A DNA stretch of 64,000 nt from Gammaproteobacteria bacterium (GTDB lineage: Bacteria; Pseudomonadota; Gammaproteobacteria; Steroidobacterales; Foliamicaceae): contig VYBN01000011.1 in NCBI GenBank assembly GCA_009844425.1, positions 1 to 64,000 on the forward strand, written 5' to 3'. This document shows, piece by piece, positions 49,488 through 58,368 of the stretch (positions are counted from its first letter, which is position 1; every line of letters starts with the position of its first letter). The notes beneath the pieces are model-generated. The model had not been told where the DNA came from and made no database searches. It saw only the letters and a program-made list of their open reading frames with translations. The position numbers and the translations under genes are program-made.

Positions 49488-50588
49488 ATGATGCTTGGAC
49501 AGCCTCCTGAACTGTTCCATCGGACTGCTCTGGGGCGCATGTACCTCGGCGATAGCCTGGAAGTCATGAACGCCAGAAAGCCGGCCACTGTGTCCCTGGT
49601 CATGACAAGTCCGCCATTCGCCCTGACCCGCAAGAAAGACTATGGAAACGAACAGGAAGACGACTACCTGCAATGGTTCCGGAGCTTCGCTGAGCAATTC
49701 CACCGCATCCTGAAGGACGATGGCAGCCTGGTGATCGATCTTGGCGGCGCATGGAAGCCCGGCATGCCCGTGCGAAGCCTCTATCACTTCAAGCTTCTGA
49801 TCATGCTTTGCGAGGAATATGGTTTTCACCTGGCCCAGGAATTCTATTGGTGGAATCCGTCAAAGCTTCCCACGCCTGCCGAATGGGTCAACGTGCGCCG
49901 CATTCGGGTGAAGGATGGCGTCAATACTGTGTGGTGGCTATCCAAGACACCCTGGCCGCGCGCGAGTAACCGCCGAGTGTTGCAGCCGTATAGCGACAGC
50001 ATGAGGACTCTGCTTCGTGACGGCTACAAACCCATGCTGCGGCCGTCCGGTCACGACATAAGCAACAAGTTTTCCATCGACAACGGCGCCGCAATTCCCC
50101 CGAATCTCATTGCAATCCCCAATACCGAGAGCAACAGCGGTTACCTGCGTTATTGCAAGCAGATCGGCATAAAGGCCCATCCTGCACGCTTCCCGGCGGC
50201 CTTGCCCGAGTACTTTGTGCGGATGCTGACAGACCCCGGGGACCTGGTGCTGGATCCGTTTGCCGGGAGTTGCGTCACGGGCGAAGTTGCTGAACGATTG
50301 GGCCGAAAGTGGGTATGCGTGGACACAGTGGAGCCGTACCTGCGCGGCGCCAGGGGAAGGTTTGAGGGAATGAAGGAGCCAACGGAGCCTAGAGCGTCGA
50401 AGAAGGTCGGCAGCGCGTATTACCGCATCCCGCATCCGGGGCTGCTTTGGAATCGACACCCTGGCCATGATGAAGAGCCACTTCCCGAAGACGGCGGCAG
50501 ACGCCGCGCAACTTCTCCCGACCTTCGCTTAAGCCGTCGGCACGCGTCCTCAGAAGTCGGCGCTGTGAACGATTTGACATCAAGATGA
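49488..50588 (+). CDS. Amino-methyltransferase of a type II R-M system (TSPPF motif; probably N4-cytosine)
   Basis: LVMTSPPFALTRKKDYGNE; LVLDPFAGSCVTGEVAERLGRKWVCVD. Confidence 0.88.
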   Translation: MMLGQPPELFHRTALGRMYLGDSLEVMNARKPATVSLVMTSPPFALTRKKDYGNEQEDDYLQWFRSFAEQFHRILKDDGSLVIDLGGAWKPGMPVRSLYHFKLLIMLCEEYGFHLAQEFYWWNPSKLPTPAEWVNVRRIRVKDGVNTVWWLSKTPWPRASNRRVLQPYSDSMRTLLRDGYKPMLRPSGHDISNKFSIDNGAAIPPNLIAIPNTESNSGYLRYCKQIGIKAHPARFPAALPEYFVRMLTDPGDLVLDPFAGSCVTGEVAERLGRKWVCVDTVEPYLRGARGRFEGMKEPTEPRASKKVGSAYYRIPHPGLLWNRHPGHDEEPLPEDGGRRRATSPDLRLSRRHASSEVGAVNDLTSR

Positions 50589-50608
50589 GGCGGGGCCGAA
50601 GCTTCCTA

Positions 50609-52558
50609 ATGAGTAGGATTGAAGCGCCGTGTCTGGCTGCGGCCTGCCTGTTGCTGGCGGGCTTCGGCGTCGCGCTGCAAGCACAGGAGCATGCAGGCGC
50701 CGACGGTAATCCGGACGAGTGGCCCAATTTCGGAAGAGACCCCGGCGGCAGCCAGTATTCCCCGCTGGACGAGATCACCCGCGAAAACGTAGGCCGTCTC
50801 GAACAGGCCTGGGTGCATCACAGCGGCGACTACGCAAAAGGCCCGCTGGGTACCGGTTCTTCGCAGCAGGCGGTGCCGCTGATGGCCAACGGGCTGGTCT
50901 ATTTCTGCACCCCCTTCAACCGGGTTTTCGCCATCGATGCCCAAAGCGGCGAAGACGTATGGGTGTTCGACGCGCACGCCGCGCTGACGGGCAACGAAGC
51001 GGAACGCGCCGGGGAGCGCCGGCCGAGCACCTGCCGCGGGGTGGCCTACTGGGAGCGGACGGAAGCATCTTCCGAACCCTGTGCGAAACGCATCTTCAAG
51101 GGCGACTTCACCGGCGCCGTCCACGCCATCGATGCGCTGACCGGCGAAGCCTGCCGGGACTTCGCTGCAGCCACGGATCACCCCGGCTATGTGTCTCACT
51201 GGGATTACGAGGGCTATGGCGAGGGCGAGGTTCGCGGCATGTCGTCGCCGCCGGTGGTGCTGGGCGACCTGGTGATCGCCGGCAGCGGTTCGAACGACGG
51301 GATAGCCAATGCGAACGACGGGGTGGTGCGGGCCTTCGACGTGCGAACCGGAGTCATGGCCTGGGAGTTCAATCCCATTCCCCCGGAGTACAGCGACGTC
51401 ACAGGCGCCGCCAATGTGTGGACCACGATGAGCGCCGATCCGGCGCGCAACCTGGTGTTCCTGCCCACCACCAGCCCGTCGGTGGACTACTACGGCGGAG
51501 GGCGCCGCGTGGAACTTCCGCTGGCCAACGCCGTAGTGGCGGTGGACGGGGCAACCGGTAAACCCGCCTGGTCTTTCCAGATCATTCACCATGACCTCTA
51601 CGACTACGATCTGCCGGGCCACGCCCTGCTGGTGACCATCCGCAAGGACGGAAAGGCGCGCGAGGTCGCCATCCAGCAGACCAAGAGCGGGCATCTTTTC
51701 GTGTTCGACAGGGAGACGGGCGAACCGGTTTTTCCGATCGAGGAAGAGGCCATTCCACCTTCCGACCTGCCCGACGAGACCGCCTTTCCCACTCAGCCCC
51801 TGCCCAGGGGCATCGCGACCTTCGCCCGCACCGAAATGGACCGGGAAAGCCTTTTCGGGATCACGGCGCTGGACCGCGCCTGGTGCCGCCGGCGGTTCGA
51901 CGAATCGCGCTACGACGGCCTCTTCACGCCGCCCAGCCGGCGCGGCAGCATCCTGTTTCCCTCGGCGCTCGGCGGTGGCAACTGGGGCGGCGCGGCGTTC
52001 GATCCGGCAAGCAATCTTCTCGTGATCAAGGCCGAGAACCTGGCGACCTGGCTGCGCTTCGTGCCGCTGGAAGAGGGCGAGGATGTCGCGCCGCGCGACT
52101 ATCTCAACCGCACTTTGAGCGGAACGCCGTACCGCGTGGAGGGCGAGGTCTGGATTTCACCTTCGGGGTTTCCTTGTACGCCGCCTCCGTGGGGTACGCT
52201 GAGCGCAATTGACATGGACAGCGGCGAGTTGCGCTGGCAGGCGCCGCTGGGACGTCTGCGCGCGATGGGCGTTACATTGCCGTCCGCTTTCGGCTGGGGC
52301 TCGCCCAGCGTCGGCGGGCCCATCGTTACCGCCGGGGGGCTGGTTTTCGTGGCCTCCACCCTCGATCACAATCTGCGCGCACTGGACGTGGAAACCGGCG
52401 AGGAACTCTGGTCCGGCGACTTGCCGGCGCCCGGCATGACGGTGCCGATCACCTACCGCGCCGGCGGGCGGCAATACGTGGTGATCGCCGCCGGCGGCAA
52501 CGCGCGCGCCGGGACCGCGCAATCCGATGCTGTGGTGGCTTTCGCCCTGCCGGACTGA
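50609..52558 (+). CDS. PQQ-dependent dehydrogenase
   Basis: WPNFGRDPGGSQYSPLDEITRENV; LAWVF-like tryptophan-docking repeats; YVVIAAGGNARAGT. Confidence 0.92.
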   Translation: MSRIEAPCLAAACLLLAGFGVALQAQEHAGADGNPDEWPNFGRDPGGSQYSPLDEITRENVGRLEQAWVHHSGDYAKGPLGTGSSQQAVPLMANGLVYFCTPFNRVFAIDAQSGEDVWVFDAHAALTGNEAERAGERRPSTCRGVAYWERTEASSEPCAKRIFKGDFTGAVHAIDALTGEACRDFAAATDHPGYVSHWDYEGYGEGEVRGMSSPPVVLGDLVIAGSGSNDGIANANDGVVRAFDVRTGVMAWEFNPIPPEYSDVTGAANVWTTMSADPARNLVFLPTTSPSVDYYGGGRRVELPLANAVVAVDGATGKPAWSFQIIHHDLYDYDLPGHALLVTIRKDGKAREVAIQQTKSGHLFVFDRETGEPVFPIEEEAIPPSDLPDETAFPTQPLPRGIATFARTEMDRESLFGITALDRAWCRRRFDESRYDGLFTPPSRRGSILFPSALGGGNWGGAAFDPASNLLVIKAENLATWLRFVPLEEGEDVAPRDYLNRTLSGTPYRVEGEVWISPSGFPCTPPPWGTLSAIDMDSGELRWQAPLGRLRAMGVTLPSAFGWGSPSVGGPIVTAGGLVFVASTLDHNLRALDVETGEELWSGDLPAPGMTVPITYRAGGRQYVVIAAGGNARAGTAQSDAVVAFALPD

Positions 52559-52580
52559 TCAAAAGCTCTACCTGCATCCC

Positions 52581-52688
52581 GGTTCCTCTTGCACACCTGT
52601 TCCGGGACACGCCTGCGAGCACATCCCTGTGGGCTCGGCGTCGGCATCCTGCCTCCGACGTTCCCGGAACAGATGTGCAAGAGGAACC
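52581..52688. repeat. Conserved-core/variable-arm hairpin element, copy C
   Basis: 27-nt arms GGTTCCTCTTGCACACCTGTTCCGGGA / TCCCGGAACAGATGTGCAAGAGGAACC (1 mismatch); core nearly identical to copy B. Confidence 0.93.
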
Positions 52689-52709
52689 TTCAGCCGCGCG
52701 CTTGCCGCA

Positions 52710-54326
52710 CTACGCTTGCAGCAGCTTACGCGCGATTCCGCGCGCCTGGGCGAGCTCGTCCACCACCCGGTCTTCCGGAACGACGCGAAGCACGCCGAGT
52801 GTGTTGATCATTTCGGCCACGGTTCCCGACAGGCCGACCACGATCACATCGGTGTCGGCGTCCCGCGCCACGTCCAGAATCTGCTCGATGACCATGGCTG
52901 CGCTGTCGTCGAGATACTTCGCGCCGGAAAAATCGAAGACAACGATTTCATGGTCCTTGATGTCGGCGCCGATCACGCTCACCAGGTTGCGTGAGGAAGC
53001 AACGGTGAGCGTGCCGCGCAAGGCCACCATCCCCACCCGCGCCTGCAGCGGGTCGCCGATCTTCATGCCCTCCTCGCCGGCGAAGAACGTCCGGTCGAGC
53101 ACCGGCACCGAAACCACGCTGTCCAGTTCCAGGCCCTTCAACTGGCGGGCATGATTCATGCCGGCAACGATCAGGCCGAGCGCAACGGCGGTGACCAGAT
53201 CGACCACGACCGTCAGGAGCAGCGTCATCAGCATGACCACAAGGTGATCGCGGCGCAGGCGGTGGATGCGCAGCAACAGCCGCCAGTCGACGATGTCCCA
53301 GCCGATCTTCATCAGGATGCCGGCCAGCACGGCATGCGGAATCGGCTCCACGTATTTTCCGAATCCGAGCAGCAGAGCCAGCAGGAACAGGGCGCGTATC
53401 ACGCCGGAGACCGGCGTGCTGCCGCCCGCGCGGATGTTGGTGACGGTCCCGATGGTGGCGCCGGCGCCCGGCATTCCCTGGAACAGCCCGGTAACGATGT
53501 TCCCGATTCCCTGTCCGACCAGTTCCCTGTCCGGCTTGTGCCGCGTGCCGGTCATGGCATCCGCCACCAGAGAAGTAAGCAGGCTGTCAACCGAGCCCAG
53601 CAGCGCAAGAATGATGGCCGGATGCAAAGCGCCCAGCAGGAAGTCGGCGGACGGAACCTGAAAACTGATGCCCGGCAGTCCCTCGGGGATCGAACCGATG
53701 GCGGGGGCTCCGGTCAGCCAAAGGATTCCGATCAGGGAGCCGACGACGAGCGCAATCAGCGGAGCGGGCGTCAGGCGCTCCAGGCGCCGTGGCCAGAAAA
53801 TCGTGATGGCGAGCGCCAGTATTGCGATGGCCAGCGCGCTGGGATTGACCTCGGCCATGGCGCCGGGCAGATTCCGCAATGCGCCCATCGGACCTTCGGG
53901 CGAAGTGGGGGCGCCCAGAAACGGCAAAACCTGGATCAGCATGATGATGATGCCGATCCCGGACATAAACCCCGACACCACGACATGGGGCGTGTAGACG
54001 ACGAAGCGTCCAATCCGCAGCACGCCGAGCAGCACCTGGATCAGTCCGGCCAGCACCACTATGATCAGCGCCTCGCCCATGCTGTTCGCGTGGGTCGATA
54101 TGATCACGGCCATGGCCACGGTCATCGACGGCGTGGGCCCCGAAATCTGCGACCTTGTGCCGCCGAACACCGAAGCGAAGAAGCCGACCGCAATCGCCCC
54201 GTAAATCCCCGCCTCGGCGCCCAGCCCCGAGGCGATTCCAAAGGCCAGCGCCACCGGCAGCGCCACCACGGCGGACGTGATCCCCCCGAACACGTCGCCC
54301 TGAAAGGTCTTCAGGCCGTACTGCAT
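52710..54326 (-). CDS. SulP-family anion transporter with STAS domain
   Basis: GLKTFQGDVFGGITSAVVALPVALAFGIASG; C-terminal STAS-like VVFDFSGAKYLDDSAAMVIEQ. Confidence 0.92.
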   Translation of the reverse strand: MQYGLKTFQGDVFGGITSAVVALPVALAFGIASGLGAEAGIYGAIAVGFFASVFGGTRSQISGPTPSMTVAMAVIISTHANSMGEALIIVVLAGLIQVLLGVLRIGRFVVYTPHVVVSGFMSGIGIIIMLIQVLPFLGAPTSPEGPMGALRNLPGAMAEVNPSALAIAILALAITIFWPRRLERLTPAPLIALVVGSLIGILWLTGAPAIGSIPEGLPGISFQVPSADFLLGALHPAIILALLGSVDSLLTSLVADAMTGTRHKPDRELVGQGIGNIVTGLFQGMPGAGATIGTVTNIRAGGSTPVSGVIRALFLLALLLGFGKYVEPIPHAVLAGILMKIGWDIVDWRLLLRIHRLRRDHLVVMLMTLLLTVVVDLVTAVALGLIVAGMNHARQLKGLELDSVVSVPVLDRTFFAGEEGMKIGDPLQARVGMVALRGTLTVASSRNLVSVIGADIKDHEIVVFDFSGAKYLDDSAAMVIEQILDVARDADTDVIVVGLSGTVAEMINTLGVLRVVPEDRVVDELAQARGIARKLLQA

Positions 54327-54443
54327 TGGGAGGAAGCAACCTGGGCCGCGGCCGGGTGCATCATGCCTCTGCCCGGGAGCGAGGGTGTTCCGCCCTCAAT
54401 TCCGAGCCCCGCCGCCGTCACGCTGGCACTCGGCAGCGAGCCG

Positions 54444-55985
54444 TCAGGCGAACACGCGTTCTCCGATCATGCGTCCGAACACCAGCGCCGGTGTCAGCAG
54501 CATCCCGTTGGTAATGCCGAAGCCCGTCAGCGCTCCCGCGCCCAGCACTTCGCCGGCGGCGTAGAGGTTGGGGATGGGATCGCCGTTTCCGTTCAGCACT
54601 TCGAGGTTCGTGTTCACGTTCAGCCCCGCAAAGGACAGGATCTGCGTGCCCTGCATTCGGATGGCGTAGTACGGTGGCTTGCCGACCGTCATGGGCATGT
54701 GCTCGCGGCCGAAATCGGAATCCCGGCCCCCCGCCTGCCCGGCGTTGTAACGCTGCACGGATGCAGCCAGGCCTTCGCCGTCGATGCCGGCCCAATAGGC
54801 CAGTTCGGCGAGCGATTCGCCGCGCGAGAAGAAGTGGTACTTGTCGAAGGCCAGGTCCAGGTGGTCGCGGTCCCAGCCCCTGACCAGGGGCGGGGCGGCG
54901 TCCATGATGGCCTGGTCGAACACGATCCAGTAACGATGGCCCTCCTGTCCAAGCAGTGAGTGTTCGCGCGCGTCCACGCTGGGATGGTCCTCGCGCACGA
55001 AGCGTTGTCCGGCGGTGTTGACGTACACCTCCCAGGGCAAGCGGGATTGAGGGGTGGTGTTGACGGAAACCGGGGCCGGCGTGCTCGGCACGTTGAAGTC
55101 GTTCAGCACCATGCCGAAGAAGGTCTGGAACAGCTCGGCGCCGCGCAGCGTGCCGCCCGCCGCCACGCCCATCTCCAGGCCACCGCCCAGATTGTAGGGA
55201 TAGGCCAGACTCGCGTACAACGGCGCCCCGTGCAGGTCCTTGAACATTTCGGGGTTGCCCGCGCAGCCGCCGCTGGTGAGCGCCACCTTGCGGCCCAGCA
55301 GGTCCATCTTGCGTCCCGTTGCGTCGCGCACCATGACGCCCGTCACCGCGCCCGAATCGTCCTGTATCAGTTCCTGCGCATCGGTGCGGATCAGGAACTC
55401 GATCGAACCCTGCCGGGCCAGGTCGAGGAACTGGGGAAGCAGGATCTGAAGGATCGCCACACCGGCCTTTTCGGCCCACTGGTAGCGCCGGGTCAGGTAG
55501 GGCTCGTGTCCGCCGTACTTGACGGGATGGCCGTCCAGAGGGGTAAACCCATGCTGGCCCAGCCAGTCCAGGGTCCTGGCCGCATCATTGACAAAGACCC
55601 GGACCAGGTCGGCATCGACCTTGCCCTTGCTGATCCGCATGATGTCATCGAAGTGCGCTTCCGGCGAATCCTCGATCTCCAGCTCGGCCTGCAGCCGGGT
55701 GCCGGCGGCCGCGATCTGGCCCGAGGAACGGTCCAGCGTGCCGCCCAGGCGGTGCGCGCGTTCAACCACCAGGACCCGGGCGCCCTGCTGGGCGGCGAAG
55801 ATCGCGCAGGGAAGTCCCGCCGAACCTCCGCCGATCACGATCAGGTCCCAGGTTTCGCTGGCCGCCCGGCTGATTCGCGGCATCATGGCCAGCGCCGCCG
55901 CCGCGCCCGCGCCGGCGAGCAGTTCCCGCTTGTTGAGTTGCACTTTCCCGGCTTCCGCCAGGATTTCGAACGAATTGTTGCGCAT
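54444..55985 (-). CDS. FAD-dependent oxidoreductase (KstD/fumarate reductase-like)
   Basis: WDLIVIGGGSAGLPCAIFAAQQGARVLVVERAHRLGGTL; PNLYAAGEVLGAGALTGFGITNGMLLTPALVFGRMIGERVF. Confidence 0.9.
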   Translation of the reverse strand: MRNNSFEILAEAGKVQLNKRELLAGAGAAAALAMMPRISRAASETWDLIVIGGGSAGLPCAIFAAQQGARVLVVERAHRLGGTLDRSSGQIAAAGTRLQAELEIEDSPEAHFDDIMRISKGKVDADLVRVFVNDAARTLDWLGQHGFTPLDGHPVKYGGHEPYLTRRYQWAEKAGVAILQILLPQFLDLARQGSIEFLIRTDAQELIQDDSGAVTGVMVRDATGRKMDLLGRKVALTSGGCAGNPEMFKDLHGAPLYASLAYPYNLGGGLEMGVAAGGTLRGAELFQTFFGMVLNDFNVPSTPAPVSVNTTPQSRLPWEVYVNTAGQRFVREDHPSVDAREHSLLGQEGHRYWIVFDQAIMDAAPPLVRGWDRDHLDLAFDKYHFFSRGESLAELAYWAGIDGEGLAASVQRYNAGQAGGRDSDFGREHMPMTVGKPPYYAIRMQGTQILSFAGLNVNTNLEVLNGNGDPIPNLYAAGEVLGAGALTGFGITNGMLLTPALVFGRMIGERVFA

Positions 55986-56032
55986 TTGAAGGACCCTCCC
56001 ATTTGAGACAGCCATTCTACGCACGATCTTTC

Positions 56033-56479
56033 TCACGAAATGTCATGCCAAGGCTTTGCTTCGACGAATACCGAAAGGTGTTTGACGTTGGTTGTCGCTA
56101 CAACCACTTTCGCCGAACGGATCGTTGCGGCTTGCGCCGCGAGTATGACGTCGCCGTCCAAAGCTGCATCGTCTGTCGCGGGTTGTCCGCTTCGGCGAGC
56201 TTGCGCCCAATATTCGGCAGCCACTCGCATTGCAGCGGTTGTGATCGCCATATACGCGACCTGATCAATCAGCGTATCAAGCCGTGCAATGCTCGAATGC
56301 TTCTGTGCGCGGATCAGTTCTCGGCGAACTTCATAGTCCGCAATTTCCGGAATGACAACCGTGCCTCCTTTACGCACGATGTTGCTCAACCAGCGTGCAC
56401 AGGCTTTTGTTTCTGAAGATCCTCCGGGATTCGTGGCCAGGCCAAGCGGCCCACTATCCAGCACTACAGTCTGGCTCAC
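56033..56479 (-). CDS. PIN-domain toxin-like protein
   Basis: VVLDSGPLGLATNPG; DGDVILAAQA...KVVVATTNVKHLSVFVEAKPWHDI. Confidence 0.82.
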   Translation of the reverse strand: MSQTVVLDSGPLGLATNPGGSSETKACARWLSNIVRKGGTVVIPEIADYEVRRELIRAQKHSSIARLDTLIDQVAYMAITTAAMRVAAEYWAQARRSGQPATDDAALDGDVILAAQAATIRSAKVVVATTNVKHLSVFVEAKPWHDIS

Positions 56480-57477
56480 CAGCTTTTGCCTTTGAGTTCC
56501 GGCGGAAAGTGCTTGTAGCCCTCCGGTCGATTTTCGTCCAGAGCTCGAATGAGATATTCGAGTGTTTCTTTATGTTCTTCGACATCTCCCTCCTTCTCCC
56601 AGGAGTCAAGCAGGGCGACAAGGCCGCTCTGGTCCTTTGTCTGAATCTGACTGCTTCCGCCGAGTTCGGCCAGCGCCCGGTCGGCCAGTTGCCGTTCACC
56701 CTCTGCCACGAGCATCCATATTGCATTGTCAACGTAGGCGACGGGCTTCCCTGCCGCGTTAGCAATTTCTTCTACCTTCGTCATGACTTCCAGCTGCTTG
56801 TTCTTATTCCTGTATTGGGGCTCACCTTTTTTTACCTGCTCGTAAATGACCAGCCCGAAAGCACGCATGGCCCGACACAGGTGCCGGTCCGGCTTGGCGA
56901 CATCAAATCCGAGATTCTTCAGCGCTTCAGCGGCCAGCGGAACGCCAAGAGCTGGAAGTTTGTACTGTCTGTCGCAACCGATACACAAGGCCACTTTTTT
57001 TGGATCACTATCGTGTTGCGCCATCAGTCGCGTAAAGTAGTCTTCCGCCTTCCCGTGGGTCTTGCTGTGTTCGTCAAGTCTGCGAGCCGTTTCTTTCATC
57101 CGGATAAGCAGATGGAAAAATCGTGGCGTTGCGGACCGTTCCCTGAACCACTCTTTCCAATAAACGTTTATGCGTTCGTCCAATAGATTGGAATAGGACT
57201 CCAGAAATAGTCCAGGCTTTAGCTCGTCTTTAAGGAAATCGTCAAGGTCTGGAAGTGCTCTGTTTTCGACTATTGACCAATCGACCCCAGCGGACAGCAC
57301 CGCCAGCAACACAGCCTTGAACACCTCGTCGTCTTCCTTGAACGCCCCGTCGTCTTCCCAGGCTTTTCTGGCCTGCACGGTCGACACCTGGCCCATATCA
57401 TCAATACGTTCCCGCCATGCCGGAAACTCCGAATCGAGCAGGGATACGATGTTGTTCCAGAGTGTCAGCAAGTGCAT
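56476..57477 (-). CDS. Putative HhH-GPD glycosylase-like protein with antitoxin-like C-terminal tail
   Basis: YKLPALGVPLAAEALKNLGFDVAKPDRHLCRAMRAFG; C-terminal LLDSWEKEGDVEEHKETLEYLIRALDENRPEGYKHFPPELKGKSW; 4-nt overlap with the PIN gene. Confidence 0.5.
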   Translation of the reverse strand: MHLLTLWNNIVSLLDSEFPAWRERIDDMGQVSTVQARKAWEDDGAFKEDDEVFKAVLLAVLSAGVDWSIVENRALPDLDDFLKDELKPGLFLESYSNLLDERINVYWKEWFRERSATPRFFHLLIRMKETARRLDEHSKTHGKAEDYFTRLMAQHDSDPKKVALCIGCDRQYKLPALGVPLAAEALKNLGFDVAKPDRHLCRAMRAFGLVIYEQVKKGEPQYRNKNKQLEVMTKVEEIANAAGKPVAYVDNAIWMLVAEGERQLADRALAELGGSSQIQTKDQSGLVALLDSWEKEGDVEEHKETLEYLIRALDENRPEGYKHFPPELKGKSW

Positions 57478-57629
57478 GTCCGCCTGCCCCGCATCAAGTG
57501 GGAAGTGGCCCGGCTGCTGCCTGCAGCCGAACCTTTAGCCGATAGTAACGCTCACCTACGAATCACGCCACTTCAAAACCCTCGCTTGATGCCTACAATT
57601 TCCGTTTCATGCGGCAAGACGAAGGCAGT

Positions 57630-58331
57630 ATGCAAGAGTCGAAGATCAAGGCGATCAGTTTCGATTGTTATGGCACTTTGATTGACTGGGAAAGCGGCAT
57701 TGCCCGCGGGCTAGCTGCTTGGGGGCGGCTACACGGGCGAGAATTCGACCGTTCGGAACTGCTGGCGGCCTTCAGCGAGGCGGAGCCGCAGGTGCAAAGC
57801 GCGCATCCGAACATGGCGTATCCGCAGGTGCTGGCCGAGGTGGCGCGACGGATCGGCAAGCGGGTTGGCTTGCCGGTCAGCGATGCCGAGGCCGAAGGAT
57901 TTGCCAGGTCCATTGCGCGCTGGCCTGCATTCCCCGACACTTCGGCTGCGCTCGTTCAGCTGCGGCAGCGTTTTCGCCTTGCGATTCTGTCGAACGTCGA
58001 TCGCAAATCCTTTGCTGCTACGCAGGACGCGCTCGGGATTGAGTTCGACCTGGTTTGCACCGCCGAGGAGATCGGCTCGTACAAACCGGACCCGCGCAAC
58101 TTCCGGTTCCTGCTGGCCCGGCTTTCGGAAATGGGTATCGCCAGGACGGAATTGCTGCACGCCGCGCAAAGCCTTTTCCACGATATTGAGCCCGCCCGCG
58201 CGCTGGGCATCCGCTCCGCCTGGGTGGACCGGTACGGCGGTGCGGATGACGGAGCGGCGCGCGCACCCGAGGCCGAGGTGCTGCCGGATTTCACCGTATC
58301 CAGCCTCGCCGAGCTCGTGCAGGCATTGTAG
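57630..58331 (+). CDS. HAD-family hydrolase (haloacid dehalogenase type II-like)
   Basis: ISFDCYGTLIDWESGI; LAILSNVDRKSF; GSYKPDPRNFRFLL. Confidence 0.9.
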   Translation: MQESKIKAISFDCYGTLIDWESGIARGLAAWGRLHGREFDRSELLAAFSEAEPQVQSAHPNMAYPQVLAEVARRIGKRVGLPVSDAEAEGFARSIARWPAFPDTSAALVQLRQRFRLAILSNVDRKSFAATQDALGIEFDLVCTAEEIGSYKPDPRNFRFLLARLSEMGIARTELLHAAQSLFHDIEPARALGIRSAWVDRYGGADDGAARAPEAEVLPDFTVSSLAELVQAL

Positions 58332-58368
58332 AAAGGGAGCACATGCTGTCCCGTATCATGCGCGGGTC

